Shown: one piece after another, positions 1 to 7,480 of the stretch
Position numbering within the stretch: position 1 is the first letter of the stretch
Layout of the letters: each line of letters opens with the position of its first letter
Origin: CAYQQJ01 sp964419935
Lineage (GTDB): Bacteria > Pseudomonadota > Gammaproteobacteria > Pseudomonadales > Cellvibrionaceae
Direction of reading: 5' to 3'
Length of the DNA: 22,155 nucleotides
Assembly: GCA_964419935.1 (NCBI GenBank)
Contig: CAYQQJ010000044.1
Coordinates: 1 to 22,155 of the forward strand
Notes under the pieces: generated by a model
The model's input: the letters and a program-made list of their open reading frames with translations, nothing else
What the model was told of the DNA's origin: nothing
Database searches by the model: none
Made by a program: the position numbers and the translations under genes

Positions 1-1
1 T

Positions 2-862
2 TTCAAAAGTCCAGTTCGACAGGTTGATCGAGTCGAATTCATCACTCCAGGTGGCACCACCGCCACCGCCGCCACCACCACCGGTCTGGCGGATGACAAC
101 CGAGGACGCAGCATCATTGAACCCGTCATTGACCAGGCAGCTATCATTGCCAGTTTTTACCACAGAGCTGCCTTGGAAGTTGTCATGCTGATACAGCACC
201 GCTTCGTAGCCAGCAGCCACCTGGATGGACGAGGCATCGTCATTGGCGAAGCCCAGCGCCTGTAATTGACCCAGGTTATAGCTGCCTTCACCCAAGGCTG
301 CTGCCCAGCCGGTGTAATCACAGTGTTGATAAACGGTTGCCAGAGAGCCACCGCCACCGCCGCCACCATTAGAGACGACCTCAATCCAATTGAAATTCCA
401 ACCGCTGGTTGGTGCATAGATCCCAAGATTGTACGTGCCGGCATTCACTGTCGCATTGATGGAAACCGTCTGCCAGTTTTGCCAGCCTCCGGTGTTGGGG
501 ATATTGACTGACCCCAGTAAGATGGAGCCACCATTCAAGTCAATTGATGCGGAAGTTCCACTGTTGGGACTCGCCACTCGCAGACGTATGGTGTAGCTAC
601 CGGTGGTGGGGAAATTGACGTTGTTGTACGCGAGCCATTCGGTCGCGTCAATCCAGCCAACATTGTAACCGCCGCCGCTGTCGCTGGTGGCTTCAATATC
701 GACAGCGTCAGAACGGTAGGCGCCGCCAGTGTTGCCGGGTGTTAAGTCATAAAAAGCGCTGTAATCTTCCGCCTGGTAAACTGCGGCCTGGGCGCCGAAA
801 GACAGCGCCGCAAGTGCGCACGCGGCAAGCGCGTGAGACGAGATAGAACGGATCGTTTTCAT
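2..862 (-). CDS. Secreted GH16 family glucanase with CBM6 and beta/gamma-crystallin domains (partial, 3' end outside window)
   Basis: Secreted carbohydrate-active enzyme, probably an endo-beta-1,3-glucanase (laminarinase) or related GH16 hydrolase. The visible 287 residues read: Sec signal peptide (about 1-26, cleavage after AQA); CBM6-like module (about 27-160, starting VYQAEDY and ending WNFNWIEVV); a glycine linker; a beta/gamma-crystallin domain (about 174-258) with two Ca2+-site-like motifs, NDDASS (207-212) and NDAASS (249-254); a run of nine glycines; then the start of a GH16 catalytic domain (WSDEFDSINLSNWTFE, from about 271). The GH16 active site lies beyond position 1, so activity cannot be checked. 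The start is ATG at 862-860 behind GGAAGGAGAG. CBM6 domains bind beta-glucans or xylan in known members. The crystallin domain is inferred to add Ca2+-dependent stability or binding. It stands alone behind a long spacer. The domain calls are good; the substrate is inferred. Confidence 0.85.
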   Translation of the reverse strand, partial: MKTIRSISSHALAACALAALSFGAQAAVYQAEDYSAFYDLTPGNTGGAYRSDAVDIEATSDSGGGYNVGWIDATEWLAYNNVNFPTTGSYTIRLRVASPNSGTSASIDLNGGSILLGSVNIPNTGGWQNWQTVSINATVNAGTYNLGIYAPTSGWNFNWIEVVSNGGGGGGGSLATVYQHCDYTGWAAALGEGSYNLGQLQALGFANDDASSIQVAAGYEAVLYQHDNFQGSSVVKTGNDSCLVNDGFNDAASSVVIRQTGGGGGGGGGATWSDEFDSINLSNWTFE

Positions 863-1468
863 TACTCTCCTTCCTCTGTTAATGAATAAAATCATCTAGC
901 GGCGAGACTAATGTCGGTATAGCTGGGTATGTTGAACTACTCATAGCTGCCGCTAATTTTTGCGTTCCTTAGTGTTGCGGTAAAGCTTTGTGAATACATC
1001 ATAGTTAACACGTTAAAACAATAGCGGATGAGGTTCACAATGCGATTTGCGAAACGTGGGAAGCGTTTTTTGTGTCGGATAGTGTGAATCGAGATAATCG
1101 CGCTGCGCGTAAATATTAATTAGCGATATCAGGTTGGGGAGCCGAATTTTTCCGACTTAATATACGCAGCTTAATGATTTCGTTGAATTCCGTATTCTGT
1201 CGTGGAAACAGCGATGTTCGGCCTGGCGTACTGCGGAAGTTCGGTGAAATGATTCGGAGCCGTACAAGAAGGAATCGTTAACACATTCAGGAACCGTAGA
1301 CGAAATTACATGCTATGTGACGGGATGAAGATCACCCAATACGTTATGACGGTTCAGAAAATATAGCGAGGTTAAAGATAAAGGTATGCGGCGGGAATTG
1401 AGATTTATACCAGCTGCAGTGACCGCATTACGCCAATGCGGTCACTGGGGAATTCCGGCATGATCCAT
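863..1468. other. 606-bp non-coding spacer upstream of the GH16 gene
   Basis: No convincing gene was found on either strand. The stretch is more AT-rich than its surroundings and presumably holds the promoter and operators of the GH16 gene. The only structured pieces seen are the 12-bp hairpin at its right end (listed separately) and a short dyad, TTAAC-N2-GTTAA, at 1005-1016, about 145 bp upstream of the GH16 start. The dyad could be an operator but is short enough to be chance. No clear sigma-70 promoter could be fixed. Confidence 0.5.
1418..1446 (-). terminator. Hairpin downstream of the DUF2945 gene
   Basis: A perfect 12-bp inverted repeat (AGTGACCGCATT / AATGCGGTCACT) with a 5-nt loop lies 23 bp beyond the DUF2945 stop codon. 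It would form a strong RNA hairpin at the end of that transcript. No T-tract follows on the minus strand, so it is either a non-canonical terminator or an RNA 3'-end stabiliser. Confidence 0.5.
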
Positions 1469-1681
1469 TCAGTGTATTTTCTTCAATGCCGTTTCCTTGT
1501 GCATGGCGACGTGATCGGTTTTGTCGCTCTTGATTTCGTACTGCGGCTCGTCCTCGCTTGCCCGGCGAGGATGGCCTTTATAAGTGGTGTCGGTAGTATG
1601 GATTTTGGTGATCACGCCGCTGACGTAGCCGGCTTCGGAATTCCAGCGCACGTGATCGTTAACCTTGAATTTATGGCTCAT
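1469..1681 (-). CDS. DUF2945 family protein (hypervirulence-associated TUDOR-like domain)
   Basis: Small 70-residue basic protein. It matches the DUF2945/Hva1-TUDOR family along its whole length: KFKVNDHVRWNSEAGYVSG near the N-terminus, then ASEDEPQYEIKSDKTDHVAMHK and the C-terminal LKKI. The family is a single small beta-barrel (SH3/Tudor-like fold) of unknown molecular role, widespread in soil and marine bacteria and often stress-linked. The start at 1681 has a good AAGGAG site 7 nt upstream. It lies 74 bp downstream of pbpG on the same strand, so some read-through is possible, and a strong hairpin follows it. It appears intact and full length. Confidence 0.85.
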   Translation of the reverse strand: MSHKFKVNDHVRWNSEAGYVSGVITKIHTTDTTYKGHPRRASEDEPQYEIKSDKTDHVAMHKETALKKIH

Positions 1682-1755
1682 GGCGTTGCTCCTTCATTGT
1701 CAGTTGGAGCTGAGACATGCGCTAGGGAGAAAGGTTTGCCCGCGAACGGCTAAGG

Positions 1756-2730
1756 CTAATTTGCCACTTTGTTGGCAGCGGGTGTTTCGAACTGGCCGGC
1801 GAACTTGGTACGTGCCAGCTCCAATGCGGCAACCTTTTCCTTTTCATAAGCCAAGGCAGATGCAGCAACGGTACCGCCGGTGCCGGTTTCCAGCCAGCGC
1901 CGAATGCGCCCGGCATCCCCCAGCGGCGTGCGCGTGCCACGGGAATCCAGCAGTACCATGACTCGCGGCGTGCCGCCGACTTCGGTCACCATGACAAGAC
2001 AGCGACCGGCGCTGTCGAGATAGCCGGTTTTGCTGAGAAGAACATCCCAGCGACCACTGCGCACCAGAGGGTTGGTGTTGCCATACTGCAGGCCATAGCG
2101 CGGCTGGCGGAACTGCACCCATTGGCCGGGGCTGGTGGACAATTCGCGAATCAGTGGGTGTTGGTAGGCAGCGTTGACCAGCTTGAGCAGGTCCTGAGCG
2201 GTGGACACATTGGCCTCGGACAAGCCCGTCGAGTCCACAAACTGTGTGTCGGTCATGCCCAGCTCTTGGGCCTTGGCATTCATTGCGTCAATAAATGCCA
2301 CATAACCTTGAGGGTGATGGCGGGCCAGCAAATAAGCGGCGCGGTTCTCTGAGGACATCAGGGCGACATGTAACAAGTCCCGCCGTGTGGCTTCGGACTC
2401 CAGGCGAATGCGGGAATAGGCATTGGCCGCGGGATCAAAATCCCGCTTCACCACGGGTAGCCACGCATCCAGCGGCTGGCCGGATTCCATGACCACCAAA
2501 GCCGTCATCAGCTTGGTTACAGAGGCAATCGGCTTCACCCAGTCGGCGCGTTTGGCAAATTCCGGCTCTTCAGCACCCAGCGGCGCCACTACAGCACTCA
2601 CAGAGGCGAGCTGTAACCGGCTGACATCGCGCTCGGTGGCAACGGCTGCGGTTGCGCTCCAGCAAAATTCACTCATTACCAGTAACAGGGAGACCAGTGA
2701 CAAGTTTGCTAAGAGCCGTCGTTTGTTCAC
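1756..2730 (-). CDS. pbpG: D-alanyl-D-alanine endopeptidase (PBP7-type, peptidase S11)
   Basis: Periplasmic low-molecular-weight penicillin-binding protein that cleaves D-Ala-meso-DAP cross-links in peptidoglycan. All three active-site motifs of the S11 family are visible: SVTK (Ser70-Lys73), SEN (127-129) and KTG (234-236). An N-terminal signal peptide precedes the catalytic domain (about 4-30, hydrophobic SLVSLLLV, ending near ATA). The GTG start at 2730 is chosen because AGAAGG lies 9 nt upstream and the signal peptide then begins cleanly with NKRR. An upstream in-frame start (2784) would add 18 residues of unlikely character. The product is 324 aa, close to E. coli PBP7. An Ala/Lys-rich tail follows the catalytic domain. 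No partner gene is evident. Confidence 0.92.
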   Translation of the reverse strand: MNKRRLLANLSLVSLLLVMSEFCWSATAAVATERDVSRLQLASVSAVVAPLGAEEPEFAKRADWVKPIASVTKLMTALVVMESGQPLDAWLPVVKRDFDPAANAYSRIRLESEATRRDLLHVALMSSENRAAYLLARHHPQGYVAFIDAMNAKAQELGMTDTQFVDSTGLSEANVSTAQDLLKLVNAAYQHPLIRELSTSPGQWVQFRQPRYGLQYGNTNPLVRSGRWDVLLSKTGYLDSAGRCLVMVTEVGGTPRVMVLLDSRGTRTPLGDAGRIRRWLETGTGGTVAASALAYEKEKVAALELARTKFAGQFETPAANKVAN

Positions 2731-2849
2731 TTTAAAACACCTTCTGAGATAAGTTCGTATAAATGTGTCTACAGGATAGACCAAAGTCGGCCTTTTGCCG
2801 GGGATTTAACTCAGGTGAGCAGCCAAGATCATCAACAAACCGCACCGGT

Positions 2850-2926
2850 AGCCCGGATGGAGTGCAACGGAATCCGGGGCAATCAGCGGCAGATATTTCC
2901 GAATTGCGTTGCACTCCATCCGGGCT
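2850..2926. repeat. REP/BIME-type palindromic repeat pair
   Basis: Two convergent copies of a REP-like unit share a perfect 20-bp arm (2850-2869 and 2907-2926, beginning AGCCCGGATGGAGTGC). The left unit also carries an internal stem, CCCGGAT (2852-2858) with ATCCGGG (2872-2878), as in the well-known GTAGCCCGGATGGAG-type gammaproteobacterial REPs. It lies between pbpG and the CPBP gene, 27 bp past the CPBP stop, a usual REP position where it may block 3' exonuclease or act as a weak terminator. A single matching arm recurs at 9445-9466. Confidence 0.85.
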
Positions 2927-2952
2927 GGGAATTCGAGAGTCACTGCCTCGCT

Positions 2953-3765
2953 TCAGTACGGCCACCATTGGGACGGGATTTCCAGCTTCCGGGCAAGGGC
3001 CGCGATATCCATACTGAGCGCAACACCGGCATGTACCAATACGCCTCCCCAGATGGAGCGCGACTGCAGGGCGAGGATGCCCAGGAACAGCCCGAAGAGA
3101 ATGGCGCCGGTTGCTTCGAGCCACAGTTTGGGGAAATGGATCATCAGGTACGGAACGCACATGACCCACACCGCATTGGCGCCAATGGCGGGGCGTAGTG
3201 CGTGCAGCATGAAGCCGCGAAAGAAGAACTCCAGAAACACAAACTGGCTCAGGTAGAGCATTTCCCACAGCAACAGGTCAAACCAACTGCGGCCGGCGTA
3301 CTGATAAAACGGGTAGTGATTGACGAAATCATCACCAAAGCTCGCCAGCAACACAAAAACGAGAATGGGGCTGAGTAGCAGCAGGTAACCCCGCCAATGT
3401 TCAGCGGTTTGATGAAAACGCCAGCCGAAATCCTGCATCCGCTGCTTGAAAACAAACCGAATTATCAGCCACGGCAGCAGGACGTAACCCAGGAAGTGAC
3501 AAACTGTCCACCAGATGTAGCCAAGCATCTGGTCCCAGCCGGAATTGCGCAGGGACTGCCAGGCATCATCACCGATGAACACCGACACATTGCTGGCATA
3601 TCTTCCGTAATGAATAAAAAGCAACGCGACGCAAACTCCGGCGAGTGTGTAAAACGCACGCCGCAATGACTCGGGGCGACTTAAACTGTAGGAATCACCG
3701 GTTTGATCAATGACATCGAGAGCAGACAGTATTCGACCAGGGTGCAGAAAGTGGATAGACATCAT
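2953..3765 (-). CDS. CPBP family intramembrane metalloprotease-like protein
   Basis: Polytopic membrane protein of 270 aa in the CPBP (CAAX protease and bacteriocin-processing, Abi) family, which includes Rce1-like glutamate intramembrane proteases. About six to eight hydrophobic segments are visible (near 38-55, 83-105, 126-142, 163-185, 196-210, 220-235, 240-255). Motif 1 reads LEFFFRG (Glu179, Arg183), motif 2 YLMIHF (His210) and motif 3 VHAGVALSMD (His245). Oddly, the first Glu of the usual EExxxR is Leu; that residue is the catalytic one in characterised Rce1 enzymes, so activity is uncertain. The start is one of two adjacent ATGs (3765 or 3762) with only a weak ribosome site. It is divergent from the PhzF gene. 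Substrate unknown. Confidence 0.85.
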   Translation of the reverse strand: MMSIHFLHPGRILSALDVIDQTGDSYSLSRPESLRRAFYTLAGVCVALLFIHYGRYASNVSVFIGDDAWQSLRNSGWDQMLGYIWWTVCHFLGYVLLPWLIIRFVFKQRMQDFGWRFHQTAEHWRGYLLLLSPILVFVLLASFGDDFVNHYPFYQYAGRSWFDLLLWEMLYLSQFVFLEFFFRGFMLHALRPAIGANAVWVMCVPYLMIHFPKLWLEATGAILFGLFLGILALQSRSIWGGVLVHAGVALSMDIAALARKLEIPSQWWPY

Positions 3766-3923
3766 GTTTGGCTTTTATTATGAGAGTGATCAGAGCGTGA
3801 TTAAAACAGACTTCAGCAGCGAAGTTAAACAGATTATCATGGGTTTTCCCCGAACCGATTGCCATGCAATCTTGCGTGCACTCTTTAAAGCACTCTTCCC
3901 TGCAGCAACCACAAGGAAGCTCC

Positions 3924-4715
3924 ATGAAACTGAAGTTCTATCAAATCGACGCATTTGCCAATCAGGCATTTGAAGGGAACCCTGCGGGCGTTGTGCCGCT
4001 GGATGCATGGTTGAGCGATACGCTCATGCAGTCTATCGCTGAAGAAAATAATCTTGCGGAAACGGCATTTTTCGTCTCCACGGCAACCGGATTCCACATC
4101 CGCTGGTTTACACCCAAAAGCGAGATCGCGTTGTGCGGCCACGCCACGCTGGCATCCGCGTTTGTCTTGTTCAATCATCTGGATTACAAAAAGGATGTTA
4201 TTGAGTTCGACTCGCAGTCGGGAATTCTGTCTGTCAGCCGGCAGGATGATTTGCTGACGCTGAATTTTCCCGCCCAGGCACCTCAGACATGCGCCACGCC
4301 CGAGTTATTGAGTCGCGGACTCGGCTGCGAGCCGGTTGAAACGTTGAAAGGCAAGAATTACATTGCCGTTTTTGGCAGCGAAGCTGATGTCGCGAGTATC
4401 GCGCCAGACTTCCGCTTACTGGAGCAATTGGATGGATTTGGCGTCGCGGTTACCGCGCCTTCTGATCATTATGATTTCGTGGCCCGTTTCTTCGCGCCGA
4501 AAGTGGGCATTCCGGAAGATCCGGTAACCGGCTCTGCTTATACCGGGCTCGCTCCCTACTGGTCACGCCGACTTCGCAAGAGGACACTGTCCGCCAAGCA
4601 GCTTTCGGCCCGTGGCGGTGAGGTGTTTTGTGAAGATGCGGGTGAGAGGATACTTATATCAGGGAAAGCCGTTCGGTATCTTGAGGGCACCATTGAAGTT
4701 CCGGATTCGAAGTAG
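3924..4715 (+). CDS. PhzF family isomerase/epimerase
   Basis: Member of the PhzF (phenazine biosynthesis-like, diaminopimelate-epimerase fold) family, 263 aa. Seen: FYQIDAFANQAFEGNPAGVV at the N-terminus, NNLAETAFF with the family catalytic Glu (Glu46), the LCGHATLASA segment and the C-terminal EDPVTGSA loop. PhzF enzymes carry out acid/base isomerisation or epimerisation of small molecules; most genomic copies sit outside phenazine loci and have unknown substrates. No other phenazine genes are present, so phenazine synthesis is not claimed. The ATG at 3924 is preferred over 3864 because AAGGAAG lies just upstream and homology starts there. It is followed 90 bp later by the HDO operon on the same strand, with no clear terminator between. 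Confidence 0.9.
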   Translation: MKLKFYQIDAFANQAFEGNPAGVVPLDAWLSDTLMQSIAEENNLAETAFFVSTATGFHIRWFTPKSEIALCGHATLASAFVLFNHLDYKKDVIEFDSQSGILSVSRQDDLLTLNFPAQAPQTCATPELLSRGLGCEPVETLKGKNYIAVFGSEADVASIAPDFRLLEQLDGFGVAVTAPSDHYDFVARFFAPKVGIPEDPVTGSAYTGLAPYWSRRLRKRTLSAKQLSARGGEVFCEDAGERILISGKAVRYLEGTIEVPDSK

Positions 4716-4805
4716 ACAGGGGATTTCTTTTTATCTCACGGATGAGCCAGGGAATTTTCTACGCCTCGGGCGTTCATAGAATGAAGTTGAACGCAGGAGA
4801 GCTCG

Positions 4806-6311
4806 ATGTCGATTCCCCAGTCTTTGCAGCGCGACATGCAAAGCTCAGCAGTAAACCCTTTTACAGGAAGCGCGCAAGCGGTCTATGTCCGGTTAATGGA
4901 GGACCCGGAATCCCTGACCAGCCAATGCATGGGCCTGTCCTTCCTCAAGCGTCAACTCAGGCGTGCAGCACTTTTGCCGTCGACCTTGCCTCAGCAACCC
5001 GAGGCAATCCTGCCCTGGGTGGAACGCCAGGCGATAGACGTGGGCGAGCAGTACGCCAGTTATCTCGAGTCTCGCAAAGCTGGCCAGCCTCGACGCTATT
5101 TTAGCTGCCGGGCTCATGCCCTGTCCTTCCTGCAGCGAGTGGCGCCCACCAAGCTGGTTGATGGCGCCTGGCTGTATGGAACGCTGCGTCATTGGCGGGA
5201 CAACCGCCTGTATTCATTGATGTGCACCTACCTGGAGGAGCTGGGGGATGGCGATGCGGCGCAAAACCATGTGCTGCTTTACCAGCGCTTGCTGGCGCAG
5301 CATGGCTGCGAAACGCTGCCGGACTTCAGCGATGAACACTATATTCAAGGTGCCCTGCAGCTGGCGCTCGGCTATCACGCCGATGAATTTATGCCAGAGC
5401 TTATCGGCTTCAATTTGGGCTATGAGCAGATGCCGCTACATTTGCTGATCACCGCCTTTGAGCTGAATGAACTGCAGATCGATCCCTATTATTTCACCTT
5501 GCACATCACTATCGACAACGCCAGTACCGGCCACGCGCACAAAGCCGCGACCTCGCTGCTGGAGGCCATACCGACAACCGGCGATACCACAGCCTTCTGG
5601 CAACGGGTTGCCAACGGCTACCGCCTGAATCAGCTGGGGTTGAGCACCACGGCAATTATTGAGGCCTTTGATCTGGAGCAGGAACTTGTCGACATGCTCG
5701 AACGCAAGGCGGTGTTTGGCCGTCACGTGCACTCGGATTTTTGCTGTATCGGCGGGCGCACGGTGAATGAATGGCTCGCTAATTCGGGACAGATTCGGGC
5801 GTTTCTTCACGTACTGGAAGACCGCGGCTGGATCAAACACGACGAGGATCCGCAGAACAGCCGGTTCTGGCGGCTGATTGAAGGCCCCGGTGCGCAGATG
5901 TTCGGTGTCTTCAGTCCCTACGAGAAGCAGTTGTTGCACGACTGGATAGCGGGTGATTGGTTTGGCGGCAGCGCGGCGTCAGCAGCAACCCGCGGGCAGA
6001 CCAACGTTCAGCGCCGCACCTTCCGCCGTTATCGTCCCGCCGCGGCCGGCCGGCAAAAAGCCGGCGGTGTGAATAGCACTGCAATGCCCGCCACTATGCC
6101 CGGCACTACGCCCGCAAGTAATGACCAGCCGGACCCGCAATTGTCCGGCGAGACCGATCTTGACATTGACCTGGGGCAACTCGCAGAGGAATTGCAGGGC
6201 CTTCCGGAGGAGCAACGTATGCAGCGCTTGATTCAACTGATGTCACCCACCCATCACGCGACTGCTGCGGGCTTGTTGGCCACCCGACTTTTTTCCGCCG
6301 CCCTCCACTAG
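4806..6311 (+). CDS. Iron-containing redox enzyme family protein (haem-oxygenase-like diiron oxidase, HDO)
   Basis: 501-aa protein. Residues about 100-300 match the haem-oxygenase-like iron-containing redox family (all-helical; relatives include UndA, SznF and BesC). Candidate metal ligands are Glu144/145 (EELGDG), His155, Glu198 and/or Glu207, then His233, Asp237 and His243 in LHITIDNASTGHAHKA, the hallmark core-helix motif. Known HDOs use O2 to cleave or hydroxylate small substrates such as amino or fatty acids; this one's substrate is unknown. About 300-385 is a conserved extension (WLANSGQIRAFLHVLEDRGW and FSPYEKQLLHDWIAGDW). About 390-455 is low-complexity, Arg/Ala/Pro-rich, followed by a short acidic helical tail. 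GCAGGAGAG lies just upstream of the ATG. It heads a cluster with the downstream methyltransferase and VOC genes. Family call firm, ligand assignment tentative. Confidence 0.82.
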   Translation: MSIPQSLQRDMQSSAVNPFTGSAQAVYVRLMEDPESLTSQCMGLSFLKRQLRRAALLPSTLPQQPEAILPWVERQAIDVGEQYASYLESRKAGQPRRYFSCRAHALSFLQRVAPTKLVDGAWLYGTLRHWRDNRLYSLMCTYLEELGDGDAAQNHVLLYQRLLAQHGCETLPDFSDEHYIQGALQLALGYHADEFMPELIGFNLGYEQMPLHLLITAFELNELQIDPYYFTLHITIDNASTGHAHKAATSLLEAIPTTGDTTAFWQRVANGYRLNQLGLSTTAIIEAFDLEQELVDMLERKAVFGRHVHSDFCCIGGRTVNEWLANSGQIRAFLHVLEDRGWIKHDEDPQNSRFWRLIEGPGAQMFGVFSPYEKQLLHDWIAGDWFGGSAASAATRGQTNVQRRTFRRYRPAAAGRQKAGGVNSTAMPATMPGTTPASNDQPDPQLSGETDLDIDLGQLAEELQGLPEEQRMQRLIQLMSPTHHATAAGLLATRLFSAALH

Positions 6312-6318
6312 CGGGCGG
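6298..6318 (+). terminator. Short GC hairpin spanning the HDO stop codon
   Basis: CCGCCC (6298-6303) and GGGCGG (6313-6318) form a 6-bp stem over a 9-nt loop that contains the HDO stop codon, followed by only three T. It may weakly attenuate transcription into the methyltransferase gene but is not a convincing full terminator. A second, larger hairpin follows at 6323-6374. Confidence 0.3.
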
Positions 6319-6322
6319 TTTG

Positions 6323-6374
6323 CCTGGAAACCGTTCGGGTTGCGACGGCACGCAAACCCCGCGGAGTTTCCAGG
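6323..6374 (+). promoter_or_regulatory. Intercistronic hairpin between the HDO and methyltransferase genes
   Basis: CCTGGAAAC (6323-6331) pairs perfectly with GTTTCCAGG (6366-6374), and an inner CCGT/ACGG pair extends it. A competing pairing, GGTTTGC (6317-6323) with GCAAACC (6352-6358), overlaps the left arm, so two mutually exclusive folds are possible. This sits 48 nt before the methyltransferase start and could tune its expression relative to the HDO gene, by processing or attenuation. Function is inferred only. Confidence 0.4.
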
Positions 6375-6421
6375 TGCAACAAACGACAAAGACAAGCCAC
6401 AACAAAAAAAAGAGTCGGAAT

Positions 6422-7480
6422 ATGAACCAGTGTTTAGAGCACAACCTTCCAATCGCTTCTGCCACAGACCATGATGCGGCTCTTGTCGAACTCGGCCGCT
6501 ACCTGCGGCGCGTTGGCTATGAGTTCACCGCCGTCACACCATTGACTCACCACTATTACAATCAGCGGCAGAGCCACACTCAAGGACACAGCCACAATCC
6601 AGGACACAGCCACAATCAACGACAGAGCAGTCACCGAACCCCACATCTGCGCAACATCTTTGGCTGGAATTGCCCTTTTGAGCAGGCGCAGGTATCAACT
6701 GATGAATTAGAGCTGATGCAACGCGCCGGTATTCTCGTTCAACAAAACGCCACATGGCGCAGCAAAGTGCGCTGGTCCAGCCTCGGCTCGATGATTTGCG
6801 CTCATTCGGCTTATCCGACAGACGCACAAAACGCAGTGTTTTTCGGTCCGGATACCTACCGGTTTGCCCGCTTGATCGAGCCCTGGTTGCAGGTCAATAA
6901 AACCCGGGTGGGGCGTGCGGTGGATATTGGTTGCGGCTCCGGCGCTGGGGCGCTGCTGGTGGCCAAGGCGTGCCCGGGCGCAGAAGTGTTGGCGGTGGAC
7001 ATCAATCGCGAAGCTTTGAGATTGACAGCAATCAATGCCGAGCTGGCCGAAGCCGACAATGTGGTGCCGGTTTACAGTAATTTGCTGGGTGATGTTGTGG
7101 GTGAATTCGACCTGATTATTGCCAATCCCCCATATATGCTCGACTCTCTGGAGCGGGACTACCGGCACGGTGGCGGTGAATTGGGCGCGGAACTGTCCGT
7201 GCGAATTGTTGATACTGCACTATCGCGCCTGGTCCCCGGCGGCACACTGTTGCTTTACACCGGCGTCGCCATGGTCGATGGCACTGACCCTTTTCTCGCT
7301 ACTCTGAAGCAACAACTCAACGGTCGCGACTGCGAATGGCACTACAGCGAAATGGACCCGGACGTTTTCTCTGACGAGCTTCTCAAGCCCGCCTATCGAC
7401 AGGTTGAGCGCATCGCCGCCGTGCAGCTGACACTGCAACGCACCATGGTTTGTGATGATGAACCTACTGATCAATATTGA
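6422..7480 (+). CDS. Class I SAM-dependent methyltransferase with NPPY motif and His-rich insert
   Basis: 352-aa Rossmann-fold methyltransferase. The SAM site is seen in motif I VDIGCGSGAGALL (about 167-179) and the acidic residue of AVDIN (about 191-195). NPPY at 235-238 places it with the HemK/PrmC/RlmG-like N-methyltransferases acting on planar amide or amine nitrogens. A winged-helix-like N-terminal part precedes the core. Residues 43-75 form a His-rich segment (nine His) containing the hexapeptide repeat GHSHNP/GHSHNQ, unusual for the family and resembling metal-binding His tracts. The ATG at 6422 is preferred because an upstream TTG start (6320) would place coding sequence through the intercistronic hairpin. 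The ribosome site is weak, suggesting coupling to the HDO gene. Its 3' end overlaps the VOC gene. Substrate unknown. Confidence 0.85.
   Translation: MNQCLEHNLPIASATDHDAALVELGRYLRRVGYEFTAVTPLTHHYYNQRQSHTQGHSHNPGHSHNQRQSSHRTPHLRNIFGWNCPFEQAQVSTDELELMQRAGILVQQNATWRSKVRWSSLGSMICAHSAYPTDAQNAVFFGPDTYRFARLIEPWLQVNKTRVGRAVDIGCGSGAGALLVAKACPGAEVLAVDINREALRLTAINAELAEADNVVPVYSNLLGDVVGEFDLIIANPPYMLDSLERDYRHGGGELGAELSVRIVDTALSRLVPGGTLLLYTGVAMVDGTDPFLATLKQQLNGRDCEWHYSEMDPDVFSDELLKPAYRQVERIAAVQLTLQRTMVCDDEPTDQY
6583..6617 (+). repeat. In-frame 18-bp tandem repeat encoding GHSHN units
   Basis: A 17-bp identical block (AGGACACAGCCACAATC) occurs at 6583-6599 and 6601-6617, a period of 18 bp, so one unit encodes six residues (GHSHNP/Q). 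Degenerate copies flank it (GCCACACTCA before, CGACAGAGCA after). Because the period is a multiple of three, copy-number change would lengthen or shorten the His-rich segment without breaking the frame. Confidence 0.8.

Noticed and set aside
1005..1016. TTAAC-N2-GTTAA dyad as an operator for the GH16 gene
   Set aside because: Too short and too AT-rich to separate from chance without conservation data; mentioned only in the spacer entry.
2732..3268. Minus-strand open frame across the REP pair
   Set aside because: Overlaps the CPBP gene in another frame and runs through a palindromic repeat; no homology.
3924..4715. Phenazine biosynthesis gene cluster
   Set aside because: Only a PhzF-family gene is present; the other phenazine genes are absent and most PhzF homologues are unrelated to phenazines.
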